64,000 nucleotides of DNA from Streptomyces kanamyceticus (lineage in GTDB: Bacteria > Actinomycetota > Actinomycetes > Streptomycetales > Streptomycetaceae). Below, piece by piece: positions 27,390 to 35,474 of this stretch. Below the pieces are notes generated by a model that worked only from the letters and a program-made list of their open reading frames with translations, ran no database searches and had not been told where the DNA came from. Location: the NCBI RefSeq assembly GCF_008704495.1, contig NZ_CP023699.1:7936001-8000000 (forward strand). The letters are read 5' to 3'. Numbering within the stretch: position 1 is the stretch's first letter; the number at the start of each line of letters is the position of its first letter. Both the position numbers and the translations under genes were made by a program.

Positions 27390-27901
27390 CGCATTCGTCC
27401 TCGTGTCCCTGTGCGGTGGTGCTGCGCGCGACCGCCCACGCGTGGCGGGGGCCGCCTGACACAGGCCATTCGGGACGGCGGACCGGGCGGATTGGGGGCG
27501 CGCGGTGGAGACCGGCCTCCTGTCGTCCGCCTCCGTGCGACAGGTGGCGGGGCCGGGTACGACGGACGCGGCAGGCCCCGGTCACCGAACCGGCGCACGT
27601 GAGATGGCCCACGTCGAGGCCGACGGCGGCCCGGAACTCCGGGACCTGGGCGGATCGGGCCCGAAGGCCGCGCCCGCCCAGAGCGGGGCGGGCGCGGGGC
27701 GCGATCAGGCGTGCGGCCCGGCACCGGACCCGCCGTCAGGCAGGATGTCCAACTCGCCCTGGAATCAGTTGTATTCGGAGAGTAGTCGTCAACCTCCTTG
27801 CGGGGGAGGTGAATCCTGCGACCGGGATACACGAGTGTCACGATGGGGCGATAGGGTTAACCTGCCCTGGGCCGGGTGCCCTCGTACGGGTGGGGAGTGA
27901 C
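27390..27901. other. Long divergent intergenic region between DUF4331 operon and a small basic protein gene
   Basis: 512 bp. No coding frame here has a proper start and ribosome site. Visible structure: a stem ACCTCC (27792-27797)/GGAGGT (27805-27810) with a 7-nt loop, and the 8-bp palindrome GGTTAACC (27855-27862), the latter about 45 bp upstream of the next start. Both may be operator or leader elements for the gene at 27902. Confidence 0.5.
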
Positions 27902-28174
27902 ATGGAACAGATAACGGTGCGCAGCAGGGCGCGTGTCCCTGCGATCACCTGTGGGAGCAGCGCGACCAGCTCGCGTCTCGATCGCCATCTCTCGGTGCTG
28001 GGCGGTCCCGCCGTCCCGCAGCGCGAGTCGCACGAGGCGACTTTGCTGATGCGTGAGCTCACCTCGCGTGACGCCGCGCACGCCCGCAGCAGTCGGGGTG
28101 CCCGAGTGAGGCGTGTCTCACTCTTCGCGCCGCTGCGTCGGTTGCGTCGGTCGCTTTTCGGGGGTCGTCGCTAG
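27902..28174 (+). CDS. Small basic conserved actinobacterial protein
   Basis: 90 residues from ATG 27902, with GGGGAG seven bases upstream. It starts MEQITVRSRARVPAITCGSS and ends RLRRSLFGGRR; the C-terminal third is Arg-rich (ARVRRVSLFAPLRRLRRS) and could be an amphipathic, membrane- or nucleic-acid-binding helix. No catalytic motif or known domain. The family occurs in many Streptomyces to my knowledge, but its role is unknown. It has a long upstream region and its own terminator candidate, so it is probably expressed alone. Confidence 0.8.
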   Translation: MEQITVRSRARVPAITCGSSATSSRLDRHLSVLGGPAVPQRESHEATLLMRELTSRDAAHARSSRGARVRRVSLFAPLRRLRRSLFGGRR

Positions 28175-28200
28175 GCCGCGGGTGGTCTGGGAGATTCGCA

Positions 28201-28217
28201 CCGCCGCTCCGCGGCGG
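28201..28217. terminator. Stem-loop terminator candidate
   Basis: Perfect 7-bp stem CCGCCGC/GCGGCGG with a 3-nt loop TCC, 27 bp after the stop of the small basic protein and between two convergent genes. No U tract follows, as is common in Streptomyces terminators. Confidence 0.6.
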
Positions 28218-28349
28218 ACGTACTCCCACCCACCCACCCGTTTTCCCACTACACGTGTGTCATCTCACCCGTCCCCGTAACACCCTTGCCCTGCCCGCCT
28301 GTTGGCCGTGCCGCGGACTTCCCCACCGCGCTCACCGGCTCCGCAGCGC

Positions 28350-29132
28350 TCACCGCTCACCCCGTGCGTAACGCCGCACCGCGAGCGGCACGCAGATCGC
28401 GAGCAGCACCAGCGACCAGGCGATCGAGCCCGCCACGGGATGCGCCACCGGCCATGCGGCATCGGCGGGTACGGGCGCGTTGCCGAACAGATCCCGTACC
28501 GCCGTGGCGACCGCGCTGATCGGATTCCACTCGGCGACGGTGCGCAGCCAGCCGGGCAGCCCGTCGGTGGGCAGGTAGGCGTTCGACAGCAGCGGCAGCA
28601 TGAAGGTCGCGCCGCCCAGCTGCCCCGCCGCCTCCTCGCTGCGCGAGACGAGCCCGAGCAGGATGCCGATCCAGGTGCTGGCGAACCGGAAGAGCAGCAG
28701 CAGACCGAACGCGCCGATCGCTTCGAGCGCCCCGCCCTCGATCCGCCAGCCCATCGCGAGCCCCACCAGCATCAGCGGCACCAGGCCCACGGCGGTCGTC
28801 GCCAGATCGGCGAGGGCCTGCCCGAGCGGTACGGCGGACCGGCTCATCGGCAGCGTCCGCAGCCGGTCCATCACCCCGCGGTGGGAGTCCTGGGCGGCCG
28901 TGAACATCCCGGTCATGATGCCGTTGGCGGCGGTCGCCACGAGCATCCCCGGCACGAGGAACGCGCGGTAGTCGGAGCCGGGCATCGCGAGCGCGCTGCC
29001 GAAGACGTAGCCGAAGAAGAGCAGGAAGACGATGGACATCGTCTGGGTCATTACCGGAATCGCGGGCGCGTGCTTGATGCGCTGCAGGTGGCGGCCGAGC
29101 ATGGCCCCGCTGTCGTGGATCACATCACTCAT
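28350..29132 (-). CDS. ABC-2 type exporter permease (DrrB-like)
   Basis: 260 residues, six hydrophobic segments (TMSIVFLLFFGYVFGSALAM, AFLVPGMLVATAANGIMTGM, LVPLMLVGLAMGWRI, FGLLLLFRFASTWIGILLGL, FMLPLLSNAYLPTDGL, IAWSLVLLAICVPLAV). The ABC-2 signature around SNAYLPTDGLPGWLRTVAEWNPISAV is clear. Partners the ATPase gene 68 bp upstream to export a drug or small lipophilic compound. Expression is probably controlled by the TetR gene at 30197 through operators in front of the ATPase gene. Confidence 0.92.
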   Translation of the reverse strand: MSDVIHDSGAMLGRHLQRIKHAPAIPVMTQTMSIVFLLFFGYVFGSALAMPGSDYRAFLVPGMLVATAANGIMTGMFTAAQDSHRGVMDRLRTLPMSRSAVPLGQALADLATTAVGLVPLMLVGLAMGWRIEGGALEAIGAFGLLLLFRFASTWIGILLGLVSRSEEAAGQLGGATFMLPLLSNAYLPTDGLPGWLRTVAEWNPISAVATAVRDLFGNAPVPADAAWPVAHPVAGSIAWSLVLLAICVPLAVRRYARGER

Positions 29133-29200
29133 TGGTCAGTCTTTCGGGTGGGAGTGTCGGGTGGGCGGGCAGGAATGATTCGCCGCGAGCTGCGCGCTGA

Positions 29201-30133
29201 TCAGGAGACGAGCCGCAGGAAGACCTCGTCGAGGGTGGGTGCCCGCAGGCTCGCGTCGACGAGGGGCACACCGGCCGAGTCCAGCTCGCGGACGATCCGC
29301 GGCAGCGTGAGCCCGGGGTCGAGGGAGACGACGCCCACGGTCCGCGCGCCCGCGTCGAGGGTGGGCTCCGCGCCGGTCAGCTGATCGAGCACCGCCGCCG
29401 CAGCGGACAGCTCCGCGTCCTCTGCGACGACCACCTCCGCGTAGCTCCCGATCTGCGCCTTGAGCTCCGTGGGCGTCCCCCGGTGCGCTGCCCGCCCTTC
29501 GTCGATCAGCACGATGTCGTCGGCGAGTTGATCGGCCTCCTCCAGGTACTGGGTGGTGAGCAGCACCGTCGTGCCCTCGGCCGCCAGCTTCCGCACGGCG
29601 TCCCAGATGCCGTTCCTGCTGTGCGGATCGAGGCCCGTGGTCGGCTCGTCGAGGAAGAGCACCTTGGGCCGGACCAGGAGGCTCGCCGCGAGGTCGAGGC
29701 GGCGCCGCATGCCGCCGGAGTAGGTCCGCGCGGGCCGCCCCGCCGCGTCGCCGAGGCCGAACTCCTCCAGGAGCTCGTCGGCGCGCGTGCGCGGCGCCCG
29801 CAGCAGCTTGGCGAAGAGCCGGAGGTTCTCCCGGCCCGTGAGGTCGCCGTCGACCGACGCGTACTGCCCGGTGACGCCGATGTGCCGTCGTACGGCCTCC
29901 GGTTCGCGCAGCACGTCGTACCCCGCGACCTTCGCCGTGCCCGCGTCCGGCGTCTGGAGGGTGGCGAGTACACGGACGGCGGTCGTCTTGCCCGCGCCGT
30001 TGGGGCCGAGGAGTCCGCAGACGGTGCCCTCGGCGATGGCGAGGTCCAGGCCGCGCAGGGCCCGCACGGCGGAATCGCCGGAGCCGTAGCGCTTCTCCAG
30101 ACCCTCACTAAGTACAGCGTACGTAGTAGTCAT
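29201..30133 (-). CDS. ABC exporter ATP-binding protein (DrrA-like)
   Basis: 310 residues from ATG 30133. Walker A GLLGPNGAGKTTAVRVL, Q-loop VTGQYASVD, signature YSGGMRRRLDLAASLL, Walker B VLFLDEPTTGLDP, then LLTTQYLEEADQLADDI. The C-terminal extension of ~75 residues is the DUF4162 region typical of DrrA-type daunorubicin-resistance ATPases. It energises the permease downstream. Operator A (30109-30125) falls within its first codons and operator B just upstream, so repressor binding would block it directly. Confidence 0.94.
   Translation of the reverse strand: MTTTYAVLSEGLEKRYGSGDSAVRALRGLDLAIAEGTVCGLLGPNGAGKTTAVRVLATLQTPDAGTAKVAGYDVLREPEAVRRHIGVTGQYASVDGDLTGRENLRLFAKLLRAPRTRADELLEEFGLGDAAGRPARTYSGGMRRRLDLAASLLVRPKVLFLDEPTTGLDPHSRNGIWDAVRKLAAEGTTVLLTTQYLEEADQLADDIVLIDEGRAAHRGTPTELKAQIGSYAEVVVAEDAELSAAAAVLDQLTGAEPTLDAGARTVGVVSLDPGLTLPRIVRELDSAGVPLVDASLRAPTLDEVFLRLVS
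30109..30125. promoter_or_regulatory. TetR-type operator A of the ABC exporter
   Basis: TAAGTAC-AGC-GTACGTA, a 17-bp inverted repeat with one mismatch, inside codons ~3-9 of the ATPase gene. Same sequence as operator B in inverted orientation over 15 bp (GTACAGCGTACGTAG). Confidence 0.75.
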
Positions 30134-30151
30134 GGTGGAACCGTACCCCAC

Positions 30152-30168
30152 TACGTACGCTGTACGTA
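30152..30168. promoter_or_regulatory. TetR-type operator B of the ABC exporter
   Basis: Perfect 7-3-7 inverted repeat TACGTAC-GCT-GTACGTA, 19 bp upstream of the ATPase start and 29 bp upstream of the TetR start. Centre-to-centre distance to operator A is 43 bp, about four helical turns. Confidence 0.8.
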
Positions 30169-30196
30169 ACTAACATGGTGGGCGAGGTGATGATCC

Positions 30197-30928
30197 ATGG
30201 CGGGCCGAGCGGCCACTCCCGAAGTGATCTGGGCGCGCCCCGAGCGTGCGGGCCGCGGCCCCAAGCCCGCGTACAGCAGGGCGGACATCGCGGCGGCCGC
30301 CGTCCGCATCGCCGACGCGGACGGCATCGACGCGGTCTCCATGCGGCGCGTGGCGGGTGAGCTGGGCTGCGGCACCATGTCGCTCTACAACTACGTGCCG
30401 CGCAAGGAAGACCTGTACGAGCTGATGGTCGACGCGGTCAGCGCCGACTACGAACTGCCGGCCGGACCCGGCGCCGCCGACTGGCGCGCGGAGATCCTCG
30501 CGCTCGCCCGCCAGACGCGCGACATGATGCGCCGCCACCCCTGGCTGGCGCGCGTCATGTCACCGCTCTACGGATGCAGCCCGAACGCCCTGCGGTTCCT
30601 GGAGCACTGTCTGGGCGCCCTCGAAGGACTCGACGCCCCCTCCGGCACCAAGATGGAACTGATCGGCATGGTCAACGGCTCGGTCATGACGTACGTGGCC
30701 AACGAGTTCGCCACGGCGGAACGCACCAGGTCCCTGCCGTGGTCGGCGGAGCAGGAGCAGGCCGCCCGGTTCGCCTACCTCGCGGGCCAGGTCGGCGGCG
30801 GAGCGTATCCGCGGCTGGCCGCCGCGTTCGCGCAGGGGCCGGGGCCGGGGAGCGCGGACGACATCTTCGACCGGATGCTCAACCGGCTCCTCGACTCCTT
30901 CGCAGGGGCGGCCGGGTCCGCCGACTGA
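30197..30928 (+). CDS. TetR-family repressor, divergent from ABC exporter
   Basis: 243 residues from ATG 30197 (GAGGTGA upstream). N-terminal extension of ~25 residues precedes the HTH (SRADIAAAAVRIADADGIDA, VSMRRVAGELGCGTMSLYNY). The C-terminal part resembles TetR_C_1/TetR_C_11 ligand domains (RHPWLARVMSPLYGCSPNAL). Typical local repressor of a DrrAB-like exporter, relieved by the exported compound. Two matching operators lie in the divergent promoter. Confidence 0.92.
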   Translation: MAGRAATPEVIWARPERAGRGPKPAYSRADIAAAAVRIADADGIDAVSMRRVAGELGCGTMSLYNYVPRKEDLYELMVDAVSADYELPAGPGAADWRAEILALARQTRDMMRRHPWLARVMSPLYGCSPNALRFLEHCLGALEGLDAPSGTKMELIGMVNGSVMTYVANEFATAERTRSLPWSAEQEQAARFAYLAGQVGGGAYPRLAAAFAQGPGPGSADDIFDRMLNRLLDSFAGAAGSAD

Positions 30929-30940
30929 ACGCGCAGGGCG

Positions 30941-33183
30941 TCAGGCCGCCTCCTCCCGCTCGTCGCGGAAGTCGAGCCCGGCCAGTTCGCCGCGCGACGC
31001 CACGCCCAGCTTCGGATAGGCGTTGTAGAGGTGGTAGCCCACGGTGCGCGGCGAGAGGAACAGCTGGGCGCCGATGTCCCGGTTGGTCATGCCGGTCGCC
31101 GCGAGCCGCACCACCTGACGTTCCTGCGGGGTGAGGTGTTCCAGGGGCGCCAGGCCGCCGCCGCGCCGCGCCCGGCTCTCGCCGGTGGCCCGCAGTTCGG
31201 CGCGGGTCCGCTCGGCCCAGGGCGCGGCCGCCAGGAGCTCGAAGGTGTCCAGGGCCGAGCGCAGCGGTGTACGGGCTTCGCTCCTGCGGCCCGCGCGGCG
31301 CAGCCACTCCCCGAAGAGCAGCTCGGTGCGGGCCCGTTCGAAGGGGCGGCCGTCGTCGGCGTGCAGGGCGAGCGCCTCCTCGTACGCCGCGCCCGCCGCC
31401 GGGTCGGGGGCGAGCAGCGCACGGCACCGGGCGGCGAGGGCGCGCGCCCAGGCCGCGCCCGCGTGCCGGGCCCATGCGTCGAAGTCCGCCGCCAACTCCC
31501 TTACGGAGGCGGCCTGTCCGGTCCGTACGGCCGCCTCGACGCGGTCCGGCACGCCGTACAGGACGGCGATCGTGCGGCCCGAAGGGCTCGCCGCGACGTC
31601 CTCGTACACGCGCAGCGCCGCCTCGTACCGGCCGTTGCCCAGCTCCAGGAGGCCGACGGCCAGCGCGCCCCACTCCTGTCCCGGAAGCACCTGGCGCGGA
31701 TCGCCGCCCCGGCCCGCGAGGTCGCGGCAGCGCTCCTCGTCGCCGTCGAGCGCCGCGAGGTGGGCGAGGGCGCCCCTCAACTGCCGTGCGTAGTGCGGCT
31801 GTCCGGTGTCCTCGGCGATCCGCAGCCCCTCGTCCGCGCCGGGCAGCGCGCAGCCGTGCCTGCCCAGGAGGATCCGGGTGCGGGTGCGCAGCAGGAGCAC
31901 CAGCGGCAGGAGGCCGAGCGCGCCCTGCTCGCGGCACTCGCGCTCCAGCTCGGCCACGAGGTCGTTGCCGGTCCGCACCTCGCCGAGCGGCGCGAACCAG
32001 GAGGCGATCGAGACCCGCTCGCGCAGGGTGTGCCGCTGACCGTGGTGCTCGGTCCGCAGCGTCTCGAACAGGGCGCGCAGCGGCGGGAGTCCGGCCGCAG
32101 GGTCGCCCGCGGCGAGCCGGGCGAGGCCCTCGGCGGCCGGTAGATAGGGTCCCGAGTCCGGCGGCGCCTTCAGACCGAGCCCGGCCAGGCGGGCGCCGAT
32201 CCCGTCGATGGACTCCCGCTGTCCGGAGTGCCAGGCCGCCGCCATCGCCTCGTACGCCATGAACGCCGCTGTCCCCGGCGCGTGCGGGGCGATCTCGGCG
32301 GCCGCGTCGAGGAGCACCGAACTGGAGGTGTCGTACCTGCCCTGCTCGCGGGCGAGGGCGGCGCGTGCCTGCGCGAGTCGCGCGAGCACGGCGGGGTCGG
32401 TGAGGTGCGGGGCGACGAGGAGGGCGAGTTCCGCGGCGCGCTCGTGCTGGCCAGCGTCCGCGGCGGCCGACGCGGCGAGCGCGAGGCGCCGGGCGCGGTG
32501 GCCGTCCGCCGGGCTGAGCTGGGCCGCGCGTTCGTAGGCCGCGGCGACGGCCGCGTAGCCACCGCGCTCGCGGGCGTGCTCGGCGGTCTCCTCCAGGGCG
32601 GCGGCGACGTGTTCGTCGGGCTCGGTCGTGGCGGCGGCCAGGTGCCAGGCGCGGCGGTCCACGTTGCCCACGCAGGGCAGCGCGTCGGCGAGGGCGCGGT
32701 GGGCGGCGATGCGGTCGCCGACCGGCGCGCTCCGGTAGGCGGCCGCGCGGACGAGGGGGTGCCGGAAGGCGAACCTGCCGCCGTCGACGCCGATCAGCTC
32801 CTTGCGTTCGGCGGGCTCCAGATCGCTGACGGAAGCGCCGAGCGTGCTCGCCGCGGACGCGGTCACCGCGAGGTCCCCGGTGCCCTCCGCGGCCGCGACG
32901 ACCAGCAGCGTGCGGGTCGCCCGGGGCAGGGCGCCGATGCGGTCCGCGAACGTCCGCAGGAGCCGGGAGTGGCCGGGCAGCGCGCCCAACCGGTAGTCGT
33001 ACGCGGACATCCGGCCCTCCCGCTGGGCGGCGGGCAGCTCGCGCAGGGCGAGCGGATTGCCGCCCGACTCACCCCGGATCTGATCGCGTACGTGACGGGG
33101 CAGATCTCCCGCGTGCGCGGCGAGCAGCTCGGTGGCGGCCCCGTCGTCGAGTCCGGCGAGCCGCAGCTCGGGCAGTCCCTGTT
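30941..33183 (-). pseudogene. LuxR-family (LAL-type) regulator, 5'-truncated
   Basis: The reading frame from about 33183 to 30941 encodes the last ~747 residues of a large ATP-binding LuxR regulator. It starts in the middle of the STAND/AAA region (LPELRLAGLDDGAATELLAA, then the ESGGNPLALREL arginine/sensor motif), continues through the TPR-like middle, and ends with a complete LuxR HTH (LTPQERQVVRLAATGMTNRDIGAQLFLSPRTVGYHLYN split as two blocks). The Walker A/B half and the native start are missing. The frame stays open into antisense sequence of an MFS gene as far as 33313, so a chimeric product is possible but would lack ATP binding. Confidence 0.8.
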
Positions 33184-33448
33184 CGGTACGCCGGTGAACG
33201 CGTCGATCATGGCCGCGGCGCCGCCCGGCATGCTCGGCACGAGCGGCGGGGTCGGCAACACCGCGCGCACCCTGGGCTTCACGGTCGGCCCCGCGATCGC
33301 GGCGCTCGCCCACGGCCTCGGCGGCGGGGGAGCGGCGGGCTTCCGCACCGGTGTCGTGGTGCTCGCCGTGCTGCAGGTCGCCGGGATCCTCGCGCTGCTG
33401 GCGGCGGGCGGCGGCGGGCGCGAGGCACCGGCCGACGGGGTCAGATGA
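33178..33448 (+). pseudogene. 3' remnant of an EmrB/QacA-type MFS exporter
   Basis: About 89 codons ending at TGA 33446-33448. SLFGTPVNASIMAAAPPGML then GTSGGVGNTARTLGFTVGPA is the conserved segment before and in TM13 of 14-helix DHA2 exporters, followed by one last helix (FRTGVVVLAVLQVAGILALL). Everything before that segment is absent: the sequence to the left is LuxR coding sequence on the other strand. No start codon or ribosome site. It records a deletion or inversion joining two genes. Confidence 0.8.
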
Positions 33449-34655
33449 GCGCGAACTGGCCGCCCGGGCCCTCTTCGTGGTGGTCGAGGACGGACGCCGG
33501 ACGGCGCGCCGCGTCCGGCACCGGCAGGACGCCCGCCTCGCGCAGCCCGGCCGTGCCCGTCGTCGGCCCTTCGTCGAGCGCGTCCGCCAACTCCCGCCGC
33601 CGCGGCTCCAGTTCGCTCAAGAGCGTGAGTACGGTGATCAGTTCGAGGAGTTCGGACGTCCACGTCCCCGGCCAGGACGCCGGGCGGATCGCCTCAAGGG
33701 AGCCGGGGTCCTCGGGCTCGGCGGGCGGCATCCGGCGCAGGCACCACAGCTCCAGGACCCGCACGCCGCTCACCTCGAACTCCCACGCCCCGCGCGGCAC
33801 CGGCGAGATGCGCCCCGCGTCCAGGCACAGCGTCTCCTCGTCGGCGTCGTAGGTGAGCGCCGTCGGCCGTGCGGGCAGCGGCGCCCGTACGTAGGGCCGC
33901 CGTCCCCCGGGGAGCTTCGGCCGGTCGCCGTCACCGCGCGCCTGGAGCCGCAGCAGCCGGTGCCCCAGCTCCGTGCCGCGCGCCCACACCTCGGCGTCGG
34001 AGGTCAGCGGCACCCTGCAGCCCGCGGCCGACGCCCGCGCGGCGGCCAGCGTCCAGGCGAGGAGGTCCTCGGGGGCGACATCGTGCCCGAGGGTGGCGGA
34101 GAGATGGGCGAGCAGCCCCGGTGCCACATTGGGTTCAAGCCCGCCGGGGCGGCGGAACAGCGGCCTGATCCTGCCCGGGCGTCCGGCGGGCGAGCGGCCG
34201 TCGGGCAGTACGGCCGAGGCGAGCACGGCGGGTCCCGTGGAGCCCGCGACGTGCCCCTGCTCCACGAGGAACAGCTGGCCGTCGCCCGCGACCCGCCACA
34301 GCTCGGGCCGTGCCGCGTCGATGAGCCGGTGGTCGGGGATCAGCCACTGTTCGTCGAAGGGGCCGTGCCGCACGCGCACCGGTTCCGGGCAGCGCCCCGA
34401 CTCGGCGGCGAGCGGGCCCGTGCCGCCGGGGTGGCCGGGGAGCTGGGCGACCGTGGTGTGCGGGGTGCGCGAGCGCGAGGGGGAGAGCAGCCGGGCCCGC
34501 GCCGGTCCTTCCGCGCGGACGAAGGCGTCCCAACGGGCCTTCAGGGCCGCGGCGTCGGGGCCCATCGGCCACCCCCGGCCCGGCCGGAGCGGCGCGACGG
34601 ACCACGGCATGAGGTCACCGAGCGGCGGCGCTTCGTCGTGCGTCACGCCCGGCAT
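33441..34655 (-). CDS. ISP-type restriction/modification-related protein (specificity/C-terminal region only)
   Basis: 404 residues. Segments such as GPFDEQWLIPDHRLIDAARPELW, RPGRIRPLFRRPGG, VWARGTELGHRLLRL and the end VLELWCLRR...LLELITVLTLL match the C-terminal portion of type ISP restriction-modification enzymes as annotated in Streptomyces. I see no helicase Walker motifs, no PD-(D/E)xK nuclease and no DPPY/NPPF methyltransferase motif, so on its own it should not cut or methylate. Similar short stand-alone versions seem common in Streptomyces. Role unknown; overlaps the MFS remnant by 8 bp tail-to-tail. Confidence 0.6.
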   Translation of the reverse strand: MPGVTHDEAPPLGDLMPWSVAPLRPGRGWPMGPDAAALKARWDAFVRAEGPARARLLSPSRSRTPHTTVAQLPGHPGGTGPLAAESGRCPEPVRVRHGPFDEQWLIPDHRLIDAARPELWRVAGDGQLFLVEQGHVAGSTGPAVLASAVLPDGRSPAGRPGRIRPLFRRPGGLEPNVAPGLLAHLSATLGHDVAPEDLLAWTLAAARASAAGCRVPLTSDAEVWARGTELGHRLLRLQARGDGDRPKLPGGRRPYVRAPLPARPTALTYDADEETLCLDAGRISPVPRGAWEFEVSGVRVLELWCLRRMPPAEPEDPGSLEAIRPASWPGTWTSELLELITVLTLLSELEPRRRELADALDEGPTTGTAGLREAGVLPVPDAARRPASVLDHHEEGPGGQFALI

Positions 34656-34680
34656 CGTACGACGTACCGCCGCCTCGACG

Positions 34681-35430
34681 TCACGTCGCGTCGAGCGTGA
34701 CCGTGAAGGAGAAGCGGTCGCCGCGGTAGTGGATGCGGGCCACGTCGAGGGCGCGCCCCTCCTCGTCGTACGTGATGCCGGTGTAGTGCAGGATCGGGCT
34801 GAGCAGCGGGACTTGGAGGAGGCGGGCGGTCTCCGGATCGGCGAGCGTGGCCTCGACGGTGTCGGTGATCCGGCCGATGGTCATGCCCACCACGTCCCGC
34901 AGGACCTTCGTCATCGGCCAGCGCACGAGGTCGTCCGGGTCGATGCGGTCGGCCAGTTCGGGGCGGATGTAGTTGCGGGCGTGGTTGGTGGGTTCGCCGG
35001 AGAGCTCGTCGCCGCGCAGCCGGTGGTACGTCGCCACCTCGGCCGAGTCGGGGAAGTACTCGGCGAGTTCGGCGGGGACGGGCGCCGTGCCGTGCTCCAG
35101 GAGCTTGGTGCTCATGCCCGACTGCTGGGCCACGATCGCGTCGACCGAGCCGAGCAGCCGGACGGGGGAGCCGCGCTGGGCGCTCGGCTCGATGAACGTG
35201 CCGCGCCGCCGGTGCCGGGAGATGAGGCCCTCGTCCTCCAGCTCCTTGAGCGCCTGCCGCATGGTCAGCACGCTCACCCCGTAGTGCCCCGCCAGCTGCT
35301 CCTCGGTGGGCAGCCGGAGCGGGGCCTCGGGGGTGCGGCCGAGTATCGAGGCGCGCAGCGACTGCGACACCTGGTACCAGAGCGGCAGCTTCCGATTCAG
35401 GACGATCGAGTCCGGGGCGAAGGCGGTCAC
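34681..35430 (-). CDS. GntR-family regulator (HutC/UTRA type), probable homogentisate-pathway regulator
   Basis: 249 residues from GTG 35430, with GGAGAG upstream. The N-terminal winged helix (LPLWYQVSQSLRASILGR, LPTEEQLAGHYGVSVLTMRQ, ALKELEDEGLISRHRRRGTF) is followed by a UTRA ligand domain (ILHYTGITYDEEGRALDVA, IHYRGDRFSFTV). It lies 44 bp after hmgA on the same strand, so the two are likely one transcript; it probably responds to an aromatic-acid intermediate. That functional link is inference from position. Confidence 0.88.
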   Translation of the reverse strand: MTAFAPDSIVLNRKLPLWYQVSQSLRASILGRTPEAPLRLPTEEQLAGHYGVSVLTMRQALKELEDEGLISRHRRRGTFIEPSAQRGSPVRLLGSVDAIVAQQSGMSTKLLEHGTAPVPAELAEYFPDSAEVATYHRLRGDELSGEPTNHARNYIRPELADRIDPDDLVRWPMTKVLRDVVGMTIGRITDTVEATLADPETARLLQVPLLSPILHYTGITYDEEGRALDVARIHYRGDRFSFTVTLDAT

Positions 35431-35474
35431 GGTCTCTCCGAATCGGTTGCGTGTGCTGCGTGCGCGGTCCTGCG

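Noticed and set aside
27386..27841. 151-codon minus-strand open frame upstream of the DUF4331 gene
   Set aside because: Starts without a ribosome site, is Pro/Arg-rich with no motif, and overlaps the expected promoter.
33184..33313. Extension of the LuxR frame upstream to a start at 33313
   Set aside because: This part is antisense to recognisable MFS sequence and has no LuxR similarity, so I treat it as chance frame continuation past the breakpoint.
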